Below, in pieces: positions 36,890 through 46,134 of a stretch of DNA of 64,000 nucleotides. Below the pieces are notes generated by a model. The model did no database searches. It was given only the letters and a program-made list of their open reading frames with translations, and was not told the origin of the DNA. Each line of letters opens with the position of its first letter. The first letter of the stretch is position 1. The stretch spans positions 4,498,053-4,562,052 of the forward strand of contig NC_020504.1 in NCBI RefSeq assembly GCF_000349325.1, read 5' to 3'. The translations under genes were made by a program, and so were the position numbers. Source of the DNA: Streptomyces davaonensis JCM 4913. Its GTDB lineage: Bacteria; Actinomycetota; Actinomycetes; Streptomycetales; Streptomycetaceae.

Positions 36890-37816
36890 ATGAGCAAGCA
36901 GAGCGGACGCGGGCGCGTGGCAGGCCTTCCTGAATGGGACCGCTGCGCGGTCATGGGAGTCGTGAACGTGACCCCCGACTCCTTCTCCGACGGCGGCCGC
37001 TGGTTCGACACGACCGCCGCCGTCAAGCACGGCCTCGCCCTGGTCGCGGAGGGCGCCGACCTGGTCGACGTCGGCGGCGAGTCCACCCGCCCCGGCGCCA
37101 CCCGCGTCGACGAGGACGAGGAACTCAAGCGCGTCATCCCCGTCGTCCGCGGCCTCGCCTCCGAGGGCGTCACCGTCTCCGTCGACACCATGCGCGCGTC
37201 CGTCGCCGAACAGTCCCTCGCGGCCGGCGCGGCCCTGGTCAACGACGTCAGCGGCGGCCTCGCGGACCCCGCGATGATCCCGGTCGTCGCCGAGGCCGGC
37301 GCCCCCTTCGTCGTGATGCACTGGCGCGGCTTCCTGGCGGGCGGCAACGTCAAGGGCGTCTACGACGACGTCGTCACCGAGGTCGTCGACGAACTGCACG
37401 CACGCGTGGAGGCCGTTCTGGCGGGCGGCATCGCCCCCGACCGCGTCGTCGTCGACCCGGGTCTCGGCTTCTCCAAGGACGCCGAGCACGACCTCGTCCT
37501 CCTCGCCCACCTCGACCGGCTGCTCGCTCTCGGCCACCCGCTGCTCGTCGCCGCCTCCCGCAAGCGATTCCTCGGCCGGGTCCTGGCGGGCCCGGAGGCC
37601 GCGCCGCCGCCCGCGCGCGAGCGCGACGCAGCCACGGCCGCCGTCTCCGCGCTCGCGGCGCACGCCGGCGCATGGGCGGTGCGCGTGCACGAGGTGCGCG
37701 CGACGGCGGACGCGGTACGGGTCGCACGCGCCGTAGAGGGAGCGCGCGGAACAGAACACGCGCCGGGCGCGCGCACCCACGAGCGGGGTGCGCACTCCCC
37801 CGAAGGAGCCCGGTGA
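36890..37816 (+). CDS. folP: Dihydropteroate synthase
   Basis: Condenses p-aminobenzoate with dihydropterin pyrophosphate, the sulfonamide target (308 residues). Motifs: MGVVNVTPDSFSDGGRW at the start, DLVDVGGESTRPGA, VSVDTMRASVA, LVNDVSGG, VMHWRG, VVVDPGLGFSKDAEHDL, and the Lys/Arg substrate site AASRKRFLG. The last 35 residues are a Lys-free, Ala/Arg/Gly-rich tail beyond the TIM barrel, typical of Streptomyces. ATG 36890 starts the frame. The stop overlaps the next GTG by a few bases, so folP is coupled to the NTF2-like gene. Confidence 0.96.
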   Translation: MSKQSGRGRVAGLPEWDRCAVMGVVNVTPDSFSDGGRWFDTTAAVKHGLALVAEGADLVDVGGESTRPGATRVDEDEELKRVIPVVRGLASEGVTVSVDTMRASVAEQSLAAGAALVNDVSGGLADPAMIPVVAEAGAPFVVMHWRGFLAGGNVKGVYDDVVTEVVDELHARVEAVLAGGIAPDRVVVDPGLGFSKDAEHDLVLLAHLDRLLALGHPLLVAASRKRFLGRVLAGPEAAPPPARERDAATAAVSALAAHAGAWAVRVHEVRATADAVRVARAVEGARGTEHAPGARTHERGAHSPEGAR

Positions 37817-38316
37817 GCGCCCCCCACACCGACGTAGAGCAGGTGGAAGCCGCGAACACCGCCTTCTACGAGGCGATGGAGCGCGGCGACTTCGAGGAGC
37901 TGACCTCCCTCTGGCTCACCCCGGCCGACCTGGGCGTCGACGAGACCTATCACGACCCGGCCGACACCGGCGTGATCTCCTGCGTGCACCCCGGCTGGCC
38001 GGTGCTGACCGGCCGCGGCGAGGTCCTCAGGTCGTACGCGCTGATCATGGCGAACACCGACTACATCCAGTTCTTCCTCACCGATGTGCATGTCTCCGTC
38101 ACCGGCGACACCGCGCTCGTGACCTGTACCGAGAACATCCTCAGCGGCGGCCCCGCCCCCGCGGGCGGCGACGAGCTCGGCCCGCTCGTCGGACAGCTCG
38201 TGGTCGCCACCAACGTCTTCCGGCGCACCCCGGACGGCTGGAAACTCTGGTCCCACCACGCCTCACCGGTTCTGGCCGAAACCGACGAGGAAGAAAGCGA
38301 CGACTCGCCCTCCTGA
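37813..38316 (+). CDS. NTF2-like (SnoaL/DUF4440) fold protein
   Basis: A 167-residue single-domain protein with the cone-shaped NTF2 fold pattern: VEQVEAANTAFYEAMERGDFEELTSLWL, PVLTGRGEVLRSYALIM, VHVSVTGDTALVTCTENI, VVATNVFRRTPDGWKLWSHHASPV. The family includes enzymes and ligand-binding proteins, so activity cannot be told. GTG 37813 overlaps the folP stop. Its fixed place between folP and folB suggests a helper role in pterin metabolism, but that rests only on position. The acidic C-terminal tail (DEEESDD) is probably disordered. Confidence 0.85.
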   Translation: MSAPHTDVEQVEAANTAFYEAMERGDFEELTSLWLTPADLGVDETYHDPADTGVISCVHPGWPVLTGRGEVLRSYALIMANTDYIQFFLTDVHVSVTGDTALVTCTENILSGGPAPAGGDELGPLVGQLVVATNVFRRTPDGWKLWSHHASPVLAETDEEESDDSPS

Positions 38317-38370
38317 GTGGGTAGGCGCACCGCAGAGTCCCCACCGAGCCCCCCACAGGGACCAACAAGT

Positions 38371-38422
38371 GGTTGGAATCACGCCGCCCTGGGTAGGGGC
38401 GGCTACCAACCCGTGAGCCGCC
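38371..38422 (+). ncRNA. Candidate structured leader RNA upstream of folB
   Basis: Nested pairing is visible: outer stem GGTTGG (38371-38376) with CCAACC (38406-38411), inner stem GCCGCCC (38383-38389) with GGGCGGC (38397-38403). The alternative stem GGCGGCT (38398-38404) with AGCCGCC (38416-38422) would break the inner stem. Such mutually exclusive stems are typical of attenuators and riboswitches. The GCCGCCCTGGGTA stretch faintly recalls the 3' core of the ZTP (pfl) riboswitch, but its 5' signature GUGACUGGC is absent, so I do not assign a class. Confidence 0.35.
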
Positions 38423-38586
38423 GGGTTCCCCAGGGGAAACAGCCGATGAAACCTCCTGACCCCGGCGCGGGCCCCGCCCCCGTGGAACGGCCCTGTCAGT
38501 GCCCGCAGGTAGATTCGTTCGAGGCCGGTGTGCCGCCCGCACACGGCACGGACCGGCCGTTACCGACGATTGCAGGAGTGATTCGC

Positions 38587-38946
38587 GTGGATCGTGTCGC
38601 GCTGAGCGGCCTGAAGGCCCGCGGGTACCACGGTGTGTTCCCCAAGGAGCGCGAGGAGGGCCAGACCTTCATCGTGGACCTCGTCCTGGGCCTGGACACC
38701 CGGCCGGCCGCCGCCGACGACGACCTGGCGAAGACCGTGCACTACGGCATCGTGGCCGAGGAGGTCGTGGCCGTCGTCGAGGGCGAGCCCGTCAACCTCA
38801 TCGAAACCCTCGCCGAGCGCATCGCCCAGGCCTGTCTGAAGCACGAAGGGGTCGAGGAGGTCGAGGTCCGCGTCCACAAACCCGACGCGCCGATCACCGT
38901 CCCCTTCGACGACGTGACCATCACCATCACCCGGAGCCGAGTATGA
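38587..38946 (+). CDS. folB: Dihydroneopterin aldolase
   Basis: Cleaves 7,8-dihydroneopterin to 6-hydroxymethyl-dihydropterin (119 residues). The family core is clear: VALSGLKARGYHGVFPKEREEGQTFIVDLVLGLD, a YGIVAEEVVAVVEGEPVNLIETLAERIAQ helix with the catalytic Glu/Lys environment, and VEVRVHKPDAPI with the active-site Lys. GTG 38587 is used because AGGAG lies 8 nt upstream; there are also in-frame starts farther upstream without support. It overlaps folK by 4 bp. A 270-bp gap separates it from the preceding NTF2-like gene and contains the candidate structured RNA. Confidence 0.95.
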   Translation: MDRVALSGLKARGYHGVFPKEREEGQTFIVDLVLGLDTRPAAADDDLAKTVHYGIVAEEVVAVVEGEPVNLIETLAERIAQACLKHEGVEEVEVRVHKPDAPITVPFDDVTITITRSRV

Positions 38947-39554
38947 CCGCGTTCTTCGCCGGGGGTCACAGCGACCCGACCGTACAGCCGGTACCCGCTT
39001 CCGTCGTCGAGCAGGTCGACGCCGCCGACACCACCCTGCACAACCCGCGGCGCGCCGTGATCTCCCTCGGCTCCAACCTCGGCAACCGCCTGGAGAACCT
39101 CCAGGGCGCCATCGACGCGATGGAGGACACCCCGGGCGTCCGTATCAAGGCCGTCTCGCCGGTCTACGAGACCGAGCCGTGGGGCGTCGAGCCCGGCAGC
39201 CAGCCCTCCTACTTCAACGCGGTCGTGGTCCTGAAGACCACGCTGCCCCCGTCCTCCCTGCTGGAGCGGGCTCAGGCGGTCGAGGAGGCCTTCCACCGCG
39301 TCCGCGACGAGCGTTGGGGCCCGCGCACGCTGGACGTCGACATCGTCGCATACGCCGATGTCGTCACCGACGACCCTGTCCTCACCCTCCCCCACCCGCG
39401 CGCGCACGAGCGGGCCTTCGTCCTCGCCCCCTGGTACGACGTGGAGCCCGGCGCCCAGCTCCCCGGCCGCGGCGCGGTCGCCGACCTGCTGGGCACGCTG
39501 ACCCGCGAAGGCGTCACTCCCCGCGCGGACCTGGAACTCCGGCTGCCCGAGTAG
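38943..39554 (+). CDS. folK: 6-hydroxymethyl-7,8-dihydropterin pyrophosphokinase
   Basis: Transfers pyrophosphate from ATP to the pterin made by FolB (203 residues). An N-terminal extension of about 35 residues precedes the HPPK core: AVISLGSNLGNRLENLQGAI, VSPVYETEPWGVEPGSQPSYFNAVV, RWGPRTLDVDIVAY with the two metal-binding Asp, and LTLPHPRAHERAFVLAPW. ATG 38943 overlaps the folB stop (ATGA). The product feeds FolP, encoded upstream in the same cluster. Confidence 0.96.
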   Translation: MTAFFAGGHSDPTVQPVPASVVEQVDAADTTLHNPRRAVISLGSNLGNRLENLQGAIDAMEDTPGVRIKAVSPVYETEPWGVEPGSQPSYFNAVVVLKTTLPPSSLLERAQAVEEAFHRVRDERWGPRTLDVDIVAYADVVTDDPVLTLPHPRAHERAFVLAPWYDVEPGAQLPGRGAVADLLGTLTREGVTPRADLELRLPE

Positions 39555-39615
39555 TCGTTAAGGTCAAGACGATCGACCACAGTCCGTGGGGATCCGGGGG
39601 AGCTGAAGGGACACC

Positions 39616-40104
39616 GTGAGAGAGCTGCGCATCAGGGTGCTGGCGTTCGTGTTCGTCGTCGCCGGCATCCTGTCCTGGGCGGGCGCCCGCCTCTGGAACT
39701 CGATCGGGACCCTGCCGAGCGTCCCCCTGGCCGCCCCCGTCGTCCTGGCACTGATCGCCGCGGTCCTGCTGGCCACGGCGCTGTCGATCCGCTCCCGCCT
39801 CAAGGCCCAGCGCGAGCGCCGCCCCGGCGCCAAGGGCGTCGACCCTTTGATGGCCGCCCGCGCGGTCGTCTTCGGCCAGTCCAGCGCCCTGGTCGCCGCC
39901 CTGGTCGCCGGCATGTACGGCGGCACCGGCGTCTTCCTCCTGGAAGTCCTCGACATCCCCGCCCGCCGAGACCAGGCCATCTACGCCGGCTTCTCGGTCG
40001 TCGCGGGCATCGCCGTCATAGCGTCCGCCATCTTCCTGGAACGAGTCTGCAAACTCCCGGAGGACGACGAACACGACGGCACCGGAGCAGCACCGGTTTC
40101 CTAA
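39616..40104 (+). CDS. DUF3180 four-helix membrane protein
   Basis: A 162-residue protein with four membrane helices in two hairpins (about 8-25, 35-55, 85-105, 120-140) and a hydrophilic Arg/Lys-rich loop between (SRLKAQRERRPGAKGVDPLMAARAVVFGQSSALVAAL), the DUF3180 pattern of actinobacteria. It is regularly found after folK. GTG 39616 with GAAGGG upstream is the start. The function is unknown; a transport or membrane-organising role near folate synthesis is only a guess. The last gene before the convergent folE, whose stop is 3 bp away. Confidence 0.88.
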   Translation: MRELRIRVLAFVFVVAGILSWAGARLWNSIGTLPSVPLAAPVVLALIAAVLLATALSIRSRLKAQRERRPGAKGVDPLMAARAVVFGQSSALVAALVAGMYGGTGVFLLEVLDIPARRDQAIYAGFSVVAGIAVIASAIFLERVCKLPEDDEHDGTGAAPVS

Positions 40105-40107
40105 GCC

Positions 40108-40713
40108 TCAGCGCGCCATGATCAGGCTCATCGCCTCGGCCCGGGTCGCCGCATCGCGCAGTTGACCGCGCACCGCCGAGGTAAGAGTCTTCGCCCCCGG
40201 CTTGCGGATCCCCCGCATCGACATGCACATGTGCTCGCACTCCACGACCACGATGACGCCGCGCGGCTCAAGGATCTCCATCAGGGAGTCCGCGATCTGC
40301 GTGGTGAGTCGTTCCTGCACCTGCGGGCGGCGGGCGTAGACATCGACGAGCCGGGCCAGCTTGGACAGCCCCGTGATCTTGCCGGTGGTGGCCGGAATGT
40401 AGCCGACGTGCGCCACGCCCCGGAACGGGACCAGATGATGCTCACAGGTCGAGTACACCTCGATGTCCTTCACGAGCACCATCTCGTCGTGCCCGAGGTC
40501 GAACGTCGTGGTCAGCACGTCCTCGGGCTGCTGCCACAGCCCCGCGAATATCTCCTTGTACGCCCGAGCGACCCGCCCCGGCGTCTCCCTCAAGCCCTCG
40601 CGATCCGGGTCCTCTCCGACCGCGATCAGCAGTTCGCGTACGGCGTTCTCGGCGCGCTTCTCGTCGAACTCGCCGATGCGGCCCTCGCCGTCCAGCGTCA
40701 CGGGGTCGGTCAT
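40108..40713 (-). CDS. folE: GTP cyclohydrolase I
   Basis: First committed step of folate synthesis: GTP to dihydroneopterin triphosphate (201 residues). Zinc ligands and core are visible: [23 protein letters not shown] with Cys-x2-His, and [21 protein letters not shown] with the second Cys. [26 protein letters not shown] is also typical. ATG 40713 is used. It is separated from ftsH upstream by a strong terminator, so it has its own promoter in a 65-bp stretch. Its 3' end meets the convergent folate cluster. Confidence 0.97.
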   Translation of the reverse strand: MTDPVTLDGEGRIGEFDEKRAENAVRELLIAVGEDPDREGLRETPGRVARAYKEIFAGLWQQPEDVLTTTFDLGHDEMVLVKDIEVYSTCEHHLVPFRGVAHVGYIPATTGKITGLSKLARLVDVYARRPQVQERLTTQIADSLMEILEPRGVIVVVECEHMCMSMRGIRKPGAKTLTSAVRGQLRDAATRAEAMSLIMAR

Positions 40714-40778
40714 GTGGTGCCTCGTTCCTGTACGGGTGGCGCGTGTGGGTCACGCGTCTGAACTGCGGGCATACGAAA

Positions 40779-40818
40779 ATGCCGCGCCCCCCAGGCTAAA
40801 ACCAGGGGGACGCGGCAT
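40779..40818. terminator. Terminator downstream of ftsH
   Basis: ATGCCGCGCCCCCCAGG (40779-40795) pairs with CCAGGGGGACGCGGCAT (40802-40818), a 17-bp stem with two mismatches and a GCTAAAA loop. It ends the minus-strand ftsH transcript before folE. Confidence 0.8.
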
Positions 40819-40853
40819 CCATTCCGGGCCCGGTGGGATCACCGGGGCACGGG

Positions 40854-42887
40854 TCAGCTCTCCGGGCGCTCCTCTGGAGCGGGCTCGGGAACGGGCTCCG
40901 TCACCGTCGACTTGGCGGTGCTGATCGCCGGAGTCGCGCCGTTGGCACCGTTCGTCAGGGCCAGCTCCTTGGGGGAGAGCACCGGCGGGCGGGTGGACGG
41001 CGTACGGCGGGAGGAGCCGGTCCAGGCGGGCCGGGGCGGGCGCTTGACGATGGGGGCGAAGACCTCGGCGATCTCCTCCTTGCCCAGCGTCTCCCGCTCC
41101 AGCAGTGCGAGGACCAGGTTGTCGAGGACGTCGCGGTTCTCGACCAGGATCTCCCAGGCCTCGTTGTGCGCCGTCTCGATGAGCTTCTTGACCTCTTCGT
41201 CGACCAGCGCGGCGACCTCTTCCGAGTAGTCGCGCTGGTGAGCCATCTCACGGCCGAGGAAGGGCTCGGTGTTGTCGCCGCCGAACTTGATCGCACCGAG
41301 GCGCTCGGTCATGCCGTACTGCGTGACCATCGCGCGGGCCGTTGCGGTGGCCTTCTCGATGTCGTTCGCGGCGCCCGTGGTCGGGTCGTGGAAGACGAGC
41401 TCCTCGGCCGCACGGCCGCCCAGCATGTACGCGAGCTGGTCCAGCATCTCGTTGCGGGTCGTGGAGTACTTGTCCTCGTCCGGGAGCACCATCGTGTAGC
41501 CCAGCGCGCGGCCGCGACTCAGGATCGTGATCTTGTGGACCGGGTCGGAGTTCGGGGAGGCCGCCGCGACCAGGGCGTGGCCGCCCTCGTGGTACGCGGT
41601 GATCTTCTTTTCCTTGTCCGACATGATCCGGGTCCGCTTCTGCGGGCCCGCCACGACGCGGTCGATGGCCTCGTCGAGCATCTGGTTGTCGATGAGCTTC
41701 TTGTCGGAGCGGGCCGTCAGCAGCGCCGCCTCGTTGAGCACGTTCGACAGGTCCGCGCCCGTGAAGCCCGGCGTGCGGCGGGCGACCGCCGACAGGTCGA
41801 CGTCCGGGGCGACCGGCTTGCCCTTCTGGTGGACCTTGAGGATCTCCAGACGGCCCTGCATGTCCGGGCGGTCGACCGCGATCTGGCGGTCGAAGCGGCC
41901 GGGGCGCAGAAGGGCCGGGTCGAGGATGTCGGGCCGGTTCGTCGCGGCGATGAGGATCACGCCGCCCTTGACGTCGAAGCCGTCCATCTCGACGAGCAGC
42001 TGGTTCAGGGTCTGCTCGCGCTCGTCGTGACCGCCGCCGAGGCCGGCGCCGCGGTGGCGGCCGACCGCGTCGATCTCGTCGACGAAGACGATCGCCGGGG
42101 CGTTCGCCTTGGCCTGCTCGAACAGGTCACGGACTCGGGAGGCACCGACACCGACGAACATCTCGACGAAGTCGGAACCGGAGATCGAGTAGAACGGCAC
42201 GCCGGCCTCGCCCGCGACGGCACGCGCGAGCAGGGTCTTGCCCGTGCCGGGAGGGCCGTACAGGAGTACGCCCTTGGGAATCTTGGCGCCGACGGCCTGG
42301 AACTTGGCGGGCTCCTGGAGGAATTCCTTGATCTCGTGGAGTTCCTCGACGGCCTCGTCCGAACCGGCGACGTCGGCGAACGTCGTCTTCGGGGTGTCCT
42401 TGGTGATGAGCTTGGCCTTGGACTTCCCGAAGTTCATGACTCGGGAGCCGCCGCCCTGCATCTGGTTCATCAGGAACAGGAAGACCACGACGATGAGAAC
42501 GAAGGGGAGCAGCGAGAGCAGGATGCTCACGAAGGCGTTCTGCTTGGTCGGCGAGACCGTGTACCCGTCCGGGATCTGGTCGTCCTGGAACTTGGTCTGA
42601 AGGGTGTTGGCGATGGTCACACCCTGGTCGCCGATGTAGCTCGCCTGGATCTTCGAGCTGCCCTCGATCTTTTCGTCGCCCTTGAGCTGGACCTTGATGG
42701 TCTGCTCGTCACCGGTGGTCAGCTTTGCCGACTCGACCTTGTTGTCATTGATCGCCTGGACGACCTGGCCGGTGTCCACCGTCTTGTAGCCGCCGGACGA
42801 GCCGACGACCTGCATCAACACGACCACGGCAAGGACGGCCAGCACGATCCACATGACCGGCCCACGGAAGTATCGCTTCACGTCCAT
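40854..42887 (-). CDS. ftsH: ATP-dependent zinc metalloprotease FtsH
   Basis: Membrane-bound AAA+ protease that removes misassembled membrane proteins (677 residues). Two membrane helices (about 10-25 and 110-130) flank an extracytoplasmic domain. The AAA domain has Walker [13 protein letters not shown], Walker [16 protein letters not shown] and [25 protein letters not shown]. The zinc protease site HEGGH is in [13 protein letters not shown], with the third ligand Asp in the C-terminal part. A Pro/Thr-rich tail of about 50 residues follows. ATG 42887 begins the standard N-terminus [14 protein letters not shown] 42923 is possible. It lies in the ftsH-hpt-tilS direction. Confidence 0.96.
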   Translation of the reverse strand: MDVKRYFRGPVMWIVLAVLAVVVLMQVVGSSGGYKTVDTGQVVQAINDNKVESAKLTTGDEQTIKVQLKGDEKIEGSSKIQASYIGDQGVTIANTLQTKFQDDQIPDGYTVSPTKQNAFVSILLSLLPFVLIVVVFLFLMNQMQGGGSRVMNFGKSKAKLITKDTPKTTFADVAGSDEAVEELHEIKEFLQEPAKFQAVGAKIPKGVLLYGPPGTGKTLLARAVAGEAGVPFYSISGSDFVEMFVGVGASRVRDLFEQAKANAPAIVFVDEIDAVGRHRGAGLGGGHDEREQTLNQLLVEMDGFDVKGGVILIAATNRPDILDPALLRPGRFDRQIAVDRPDMQGRLEILKVHQKGKPVAPDVDLSAVARRTPGFTGADLSNVLNEAALLTARSDKKLIDNQMLDEAIDRVVAGPQKRTRIMSDKEKKITAYHEGGHALVAAASPNSDPVHKITILSRGRALGYTMVLPDEDKYSTTRNEMLDQLAYMLGGRAAEELVFHDPTTGAANDIEKATATARAMVTQYGMTERLGAIKFGGDNTEPFLGREMAHQRDYSEEVAALVDEEVKKLIETAHNEAWEILVENRDVLDNLVLALLERETLGKEEIAEVFAPIVKRPPRPAWTGSSRRTPSTRPPVLSPKELALTNGANGATPAISTAKSTVTEPVPEPAPEERPES

Positions 42888-43095
42888 CCATACGGAGCGA
42901 TGTCGCCCCGTCCCTCCTGCCATAGTGAGTTTGATAAGACAGTTCTTCTGACGGTACCCCAGCATTCGCGCGAAGCCGCACGGGACGGCTGGCAATCCCG
43001 TCTCTGCATGCTCCAACGGCGCGAACCGCGCCGGGGTTCCCGATCGTCCTACAAGCATCGCCCTTGTGGCTCAGCCGCGAGCTGAGCCGAGGGGC

Positions 43096-43656
43096 TCAGC
43101 CGCCGTAGACGTGGGGCGCGAGCGTACCGACGAACGGGAGGTTGCGGTACTTCTCGGCGTAGTCGAGGCCGTAGCCGACGACGAACTCGTTGGGGATGTC
43201 GAAGCCGACCCACTCGACGTCGATGGCGACCTTGGCGGCGTCCGGCTTGCGCAGCAGGGTGCAGACCTTGAGCGACTCGGGCTCGCGGGAGCCGAGGTTG
43301 GACAGCAGCCAGGACAGGGTCAGTCCGGAGTCGATGATGTCCTCGACGATCAGGACGTGCTTGCCCTTGATGTCGGTGTCGAGGTCCTTGAGGATCCGCA
43401 CCACGCCGGAGGACTGGGTGCCCGCGCCGTAGGAGGACACGGCCATCCAGTCCATCGTGACGGGGGTGGACAGCGCCCGGGCGAGGTCCGCCATGACCAT
43501 CACCGCGCCCTTGAGCACGCCGACGATGAGCAGGTCCTTGCCCGCGTACTCCGCATCGATCTTCGCGGCCAGCTCGGCCAGCTTCGCGTCGATCTCTTCC
43601 TTGGTGATGAGCACCTGCTGGAGGTCGGCACCCATGTCTTTCGCGTCCACCCGCAT
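43096..43656 (-). CDS. hpt: Hypoxanthine phosphoribosyltransferase
   Basis: Purine salvage enzyme converting hypoxanthine and guanine to IMP and GMP (186 residues). The PRPP-binding motif is [18 protein letters not shown]. The pyrophosphate loop is [17 protein letters not shown], and the base-site region is [29 protein letters not shown] 43656 is used, with GTG 43659 just upstream. It sits between tilS and ftsH, the order found in many Gram-positive genomes, where HPRT can form a complex with TilS (family knowledge from Bacillus). Confidence 0.95.
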   Translation of the reverse strand: MRVDAKDMGADLQQVLITKEEIDAKLAELAAKIDAEYAGKDLLIVGVLKGAVMVMADLARALSTPVTMDWMAVSSYGAGTQSSGVVRILKDLDTDIKGKHVLIVEDIIDSGLTLSWLLSNLGSREPESLKVCTLLRKPDAAKVAIDVEWVGFDIPNEFVVGYGLDYAEKYRNLPFVGTLAPHVYGG

Positions 43657-43706
43657 CACTTTCGGTCGTCCCACCGGCCGTCCACCCCCGGGGCGGGGGT
43701 GAGGAT

Positions 43707-44732
43707 TCAGCCTTGCCGAATCACCAGTCTGCCACCCTGACGCTGGGCGACGACTTTGCCGGGGAGATTGATGGCCCCCTGGCCGCGCCAACCGGTGATC
43801 AGACGGTCGACTTCCTCGATGTGCCGGGCGAACAGCGAACCCGCGGGGGCACCGGCCTCGATGGCGGCGCGGCGCAGGATCCGGCGGCGTACGGCGGGCG
43901 GGAGGGCGTAGAGCTTGGCGCACTCCAGCAGGCCGGTCGCGTCGCGTACGGAGGTTTCGGCCTGGCTGGCCCAGGCGTCGAGGGCGTCGGCATCGTCGCG
44001 GGACAGTTGGGCCGTACGGGCGAGGGCCTCCACGACGCCCTTGCCGAGGGCCTTCTCCAGGGCGGGCAGGCCCTCGTGGCGCAGGCGGGAGCGGGTGTAG
44101 GCGGGGTCCGCGTTGTGGGGGTCGTCCCAGACGGGGAGGGACTGGACCATGCAGGCGCGGCGGGCGGTCTGCCGGTCGAGTCCGAGGAAGGGGCGCCGGT
44201 AACGGCCGTCGGCCCCCGAGACCGCGGCCATTCCGGACAGGGAGCGGATGCCGGAGCCGCGGGCGAGGCCGAGCAGGACGGTTTCGGCCTGGTCGTCGCG
44301 CGTGTGGCCGAGCAGGACGGCGAGGGCGCCGTGGCGCTGGGCGGCGGCGTCGAGGGCGGCGTAGCGGGCGTCCCGGGCGGCGGCCTCGGGGCCGCCTTCG
44401 CGGCCTACGGTGACGGCGGTGGACTCGACGGGGTCCAGGCCGAGTTCGCGCAGGCGCAGGACGACTTCCTCGGCGCGCAGATCGGAGCCGGGCTGGAGGC
44501 CGTGGTCGACGGTGATGCCGCCCGCGCGGATGCCGAGTTTGGGGGCCTCGAAGGCAAGGGCCGAGGCGAGGGCCATGGAGTCGGCGCCGCCGGAGCACGC
44601 CACGAGGACGAGCGGCGGGAGCGGGCGCTCGGGCGGGGTGTCGGCGGGGGTGTCGCTGTGTTCGGTGAGGAGGTCGTGGAGGACGCGGCGGACCGCCAGG
44701 CGTATCGCCGCGACCGCAGGATGGGGACCCAT
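43707..44732 (-). CDS. tilS: tRNA(Ile)-lysidine synthase
   Basis: Adds lysine to C34 of the CAU-anticodon tRNA-Ile so that it reads AUA (341 residues). The PP-loop ATPase signature is [15 protein letters not shown] (about 40-54). Further family motifs are [30 protein letters not shown] and [45 protein letters not shown]. The C-terminal specificity domain is short, as in other actinobacteria. ATG 44732 is the start. A 48-nt gap leads to hpt. Essential in nearly all bacteria. Confidence 0.95.
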   Translation of the reverse strand: MGPHPAVAAIRLAVRRVLHDLLTEHSDTPADTPPERPLPPLVLVACSGGADSMALASALAFEAPKLGIRAGGITVDHGLQPGSDLRAEEVVLRLRELGLDPVESTAVTVGREGGPEAAARDARYAALDAAAQRHGALAVLLGHTRDDQAETVLLGLARGSGIRSLSGMAAVSGADGRYRRPFLGLDRQTARRACMVQSLPVWDDPHNADPAYTRSRLRHEGLPALEKALGKGVVEALARTAQLSRDDADALDAWASQAETSVRDATGLLECAKLYALPPAVRRRILRRAAIEAGAPAGSLFARHIEEVDRLITGWRGQGAINLPGKVVAQRQGGRLVIRQG

Positions 44733-44923
44733 GTCCGGTTCCCTTCATGAAGTTTTCGGGGGTGAGCCCGAGATCGGTCACTCAGAGTGTGTAGATGGTG
44801 ACAGAAATGGGCGGTTCCCCGAGCATTGCACGCCTACCCATCGCTCACGGTCCCTCGGACGGGTGATTGGAGGGGCGTTCGCCTGCCGTCGGCCGGATTC
44901 GTTTCACGACTTCCCCCAGGGGC

Positions 44924-46057
44924 TCACGACTCGGCCTTGCGGTGCACCCGCGCGACCCAGTCCGCCGGTTTGGCGATCTCCGCCTTGGTCGGGAGGGTGT
45001 TGGGGGAGGTCCACACGCGGTTGAAGCCGTCCATGCCGACCTGGTCGACGACGGCCCGCACGAAGCGTTCGCCGTCGCGGTACTGGCGGAGCTTGGCGTC
45101 CAGGCCGAGCAGTTTGCGCAGGGCCAGGTCCAGGCGGGAGGCCCCCTTGGCGCGGCGCTGCTGGAACTTCTCGCGGATCTCGGCGACGGACGGCACGACG
45201 GCCGGGCCGACGCCGTCCATCACGAAGTCGGCGTGGCCCTCCAGGAGGGACATCACGGCGGTGAGGCGGCCGAGGATCTCGCGCTGGGCCGGGGTCTGCA
45301 CGATCTCGACGAAGGAGCGTCCGCCGTCGTCCTCCTCGCCCTCGGGCCTGCTGCCGGCGAGGGACTGGGCGGCCTCCCGGATGCGCTCCAGCACGGTCAT
45401 GGGGTCGACGTCGGTCTCCCCCAAGAACGACTGGATTTCACCCTCCAGGTGGTCCCGCAGCCAGGGCACGGCGGTGAACTGGGTGCGGTGGGTCTCCTCG
45501 TGCAGGCAGACCCAGAGGCGGAAGTCGTGGGGCTGTACGTCGAGTTCGCGCTCCACGTGCACGATGTTCGGCGCGACGAGCAGCAGGCGGCCGCCGCCGT
45601 TGGCGCCGGCGGGCAGTTCGCGGGTGGCGGGGGCGAAGGTCTCGTACTGGCCGAGTACACGGGAGGCGAGGAACGACAGCAGCATGCCGAGTTCGACGCC
45701 GGTGACCTTGCCGCCGACGGCGCCGAGGACCGCGCCGCCGGGGGTGTCGCTGCGGCGCTCCTGCATCTTGTCCAGCAGCGGTTTGAGGAGTTCGCGGAAC
45801 CCGGCCACGTTGGCCCGGACCCAGCCGGGGCGGTCGACGACGAGGACGGGGGTGTCGTGGGTCTCCTCGGTGCCCAGACGAGTGAAGCCCCGGACGTGTT
45901 CCTCCGAGGCTTTGGCGTGCCGGCGCAGCTCGGCGACGACGGCGCGGGCCTCGTCGCGGCTGACCTCGGGGCCCGGCCGCATCAGCCGGGTCGCGGTCGC
46001 CACCGCGAGATTCCAGTCGACCATCCCAGGAGTTGCGGCACCACCGATGCTCGTCAT
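44924..46057 (-). CDS. Zinc-dependent metalloprotease (DUF2342 family)
   Basis: A 377-residue protein of the actinobacterial DUF2342 family, often found beside dacB and tilS. HEETHRTQF contains the HExxH zinc-protease motif near residue 195, with a likely third ligand in MSLLEGHADFVMDGVG. Preceding conserved stretches are MVDWNLAVATATRLMRPGP and NIVHVERELDVQPHDFRLWVCL. No signal peptide is seen, so it is cytoplasmic. Its substrates are unknown; the neighbour dacB is a cell-wall enzyme, but a direct link is not shown. ATG 46057 is used. Confidence 0.88.
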   Translation of the reverse strand: MTSIGGAATPGMVDWNLAVATATRLMRPGPEVSRDEARAVVAELRRHAKASEEHVRGFTRLGTEETHDTPVLVVDRPGWVRANVAGFRELLKPLLDKMQERRSDTPGGAVLGAVGGKVTGVELGMLLSFLASRVLGQYETFAPATRELPAGANGGGRLLLVAPNIVHVERELDVQPHDFRLWVCLHEETHRTQFTAVPWLRDHLEGEIQSFLGETDVDPMTVLERIREAAQSLAGSRPEGEEDDGGRSFVEIVQTPAQREILGRLTAVMSLLEGHADFVMDGVGPAVVPSVAEIREKFQQRRAKGASRLDLALRKLLGLDAKLRQYRDGERFVRAVVDQVGMDGFNRVWTSPNTLPTKAEIAKPADWVARVHRKAES

Positions 46058-46134
46058 GCGTCAACCGTACGTGAGCGCTGCGGCTGTGGGCAGAGCGTCG
46101 AGTTCGGCCGGGGCCGGGGCGAGTTCACGCCGGT

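Noticed and set aside
38317..38586. ZTP (pfl) or cobalamin riboswitch upstream of folB
   Set aside because: GCCGCCCTGGGTA recalls part of the ZTP motif, but the conserved 5' GUGACUGGC element is not there, and no B12 box is present. Listed only as an unassigned structure.
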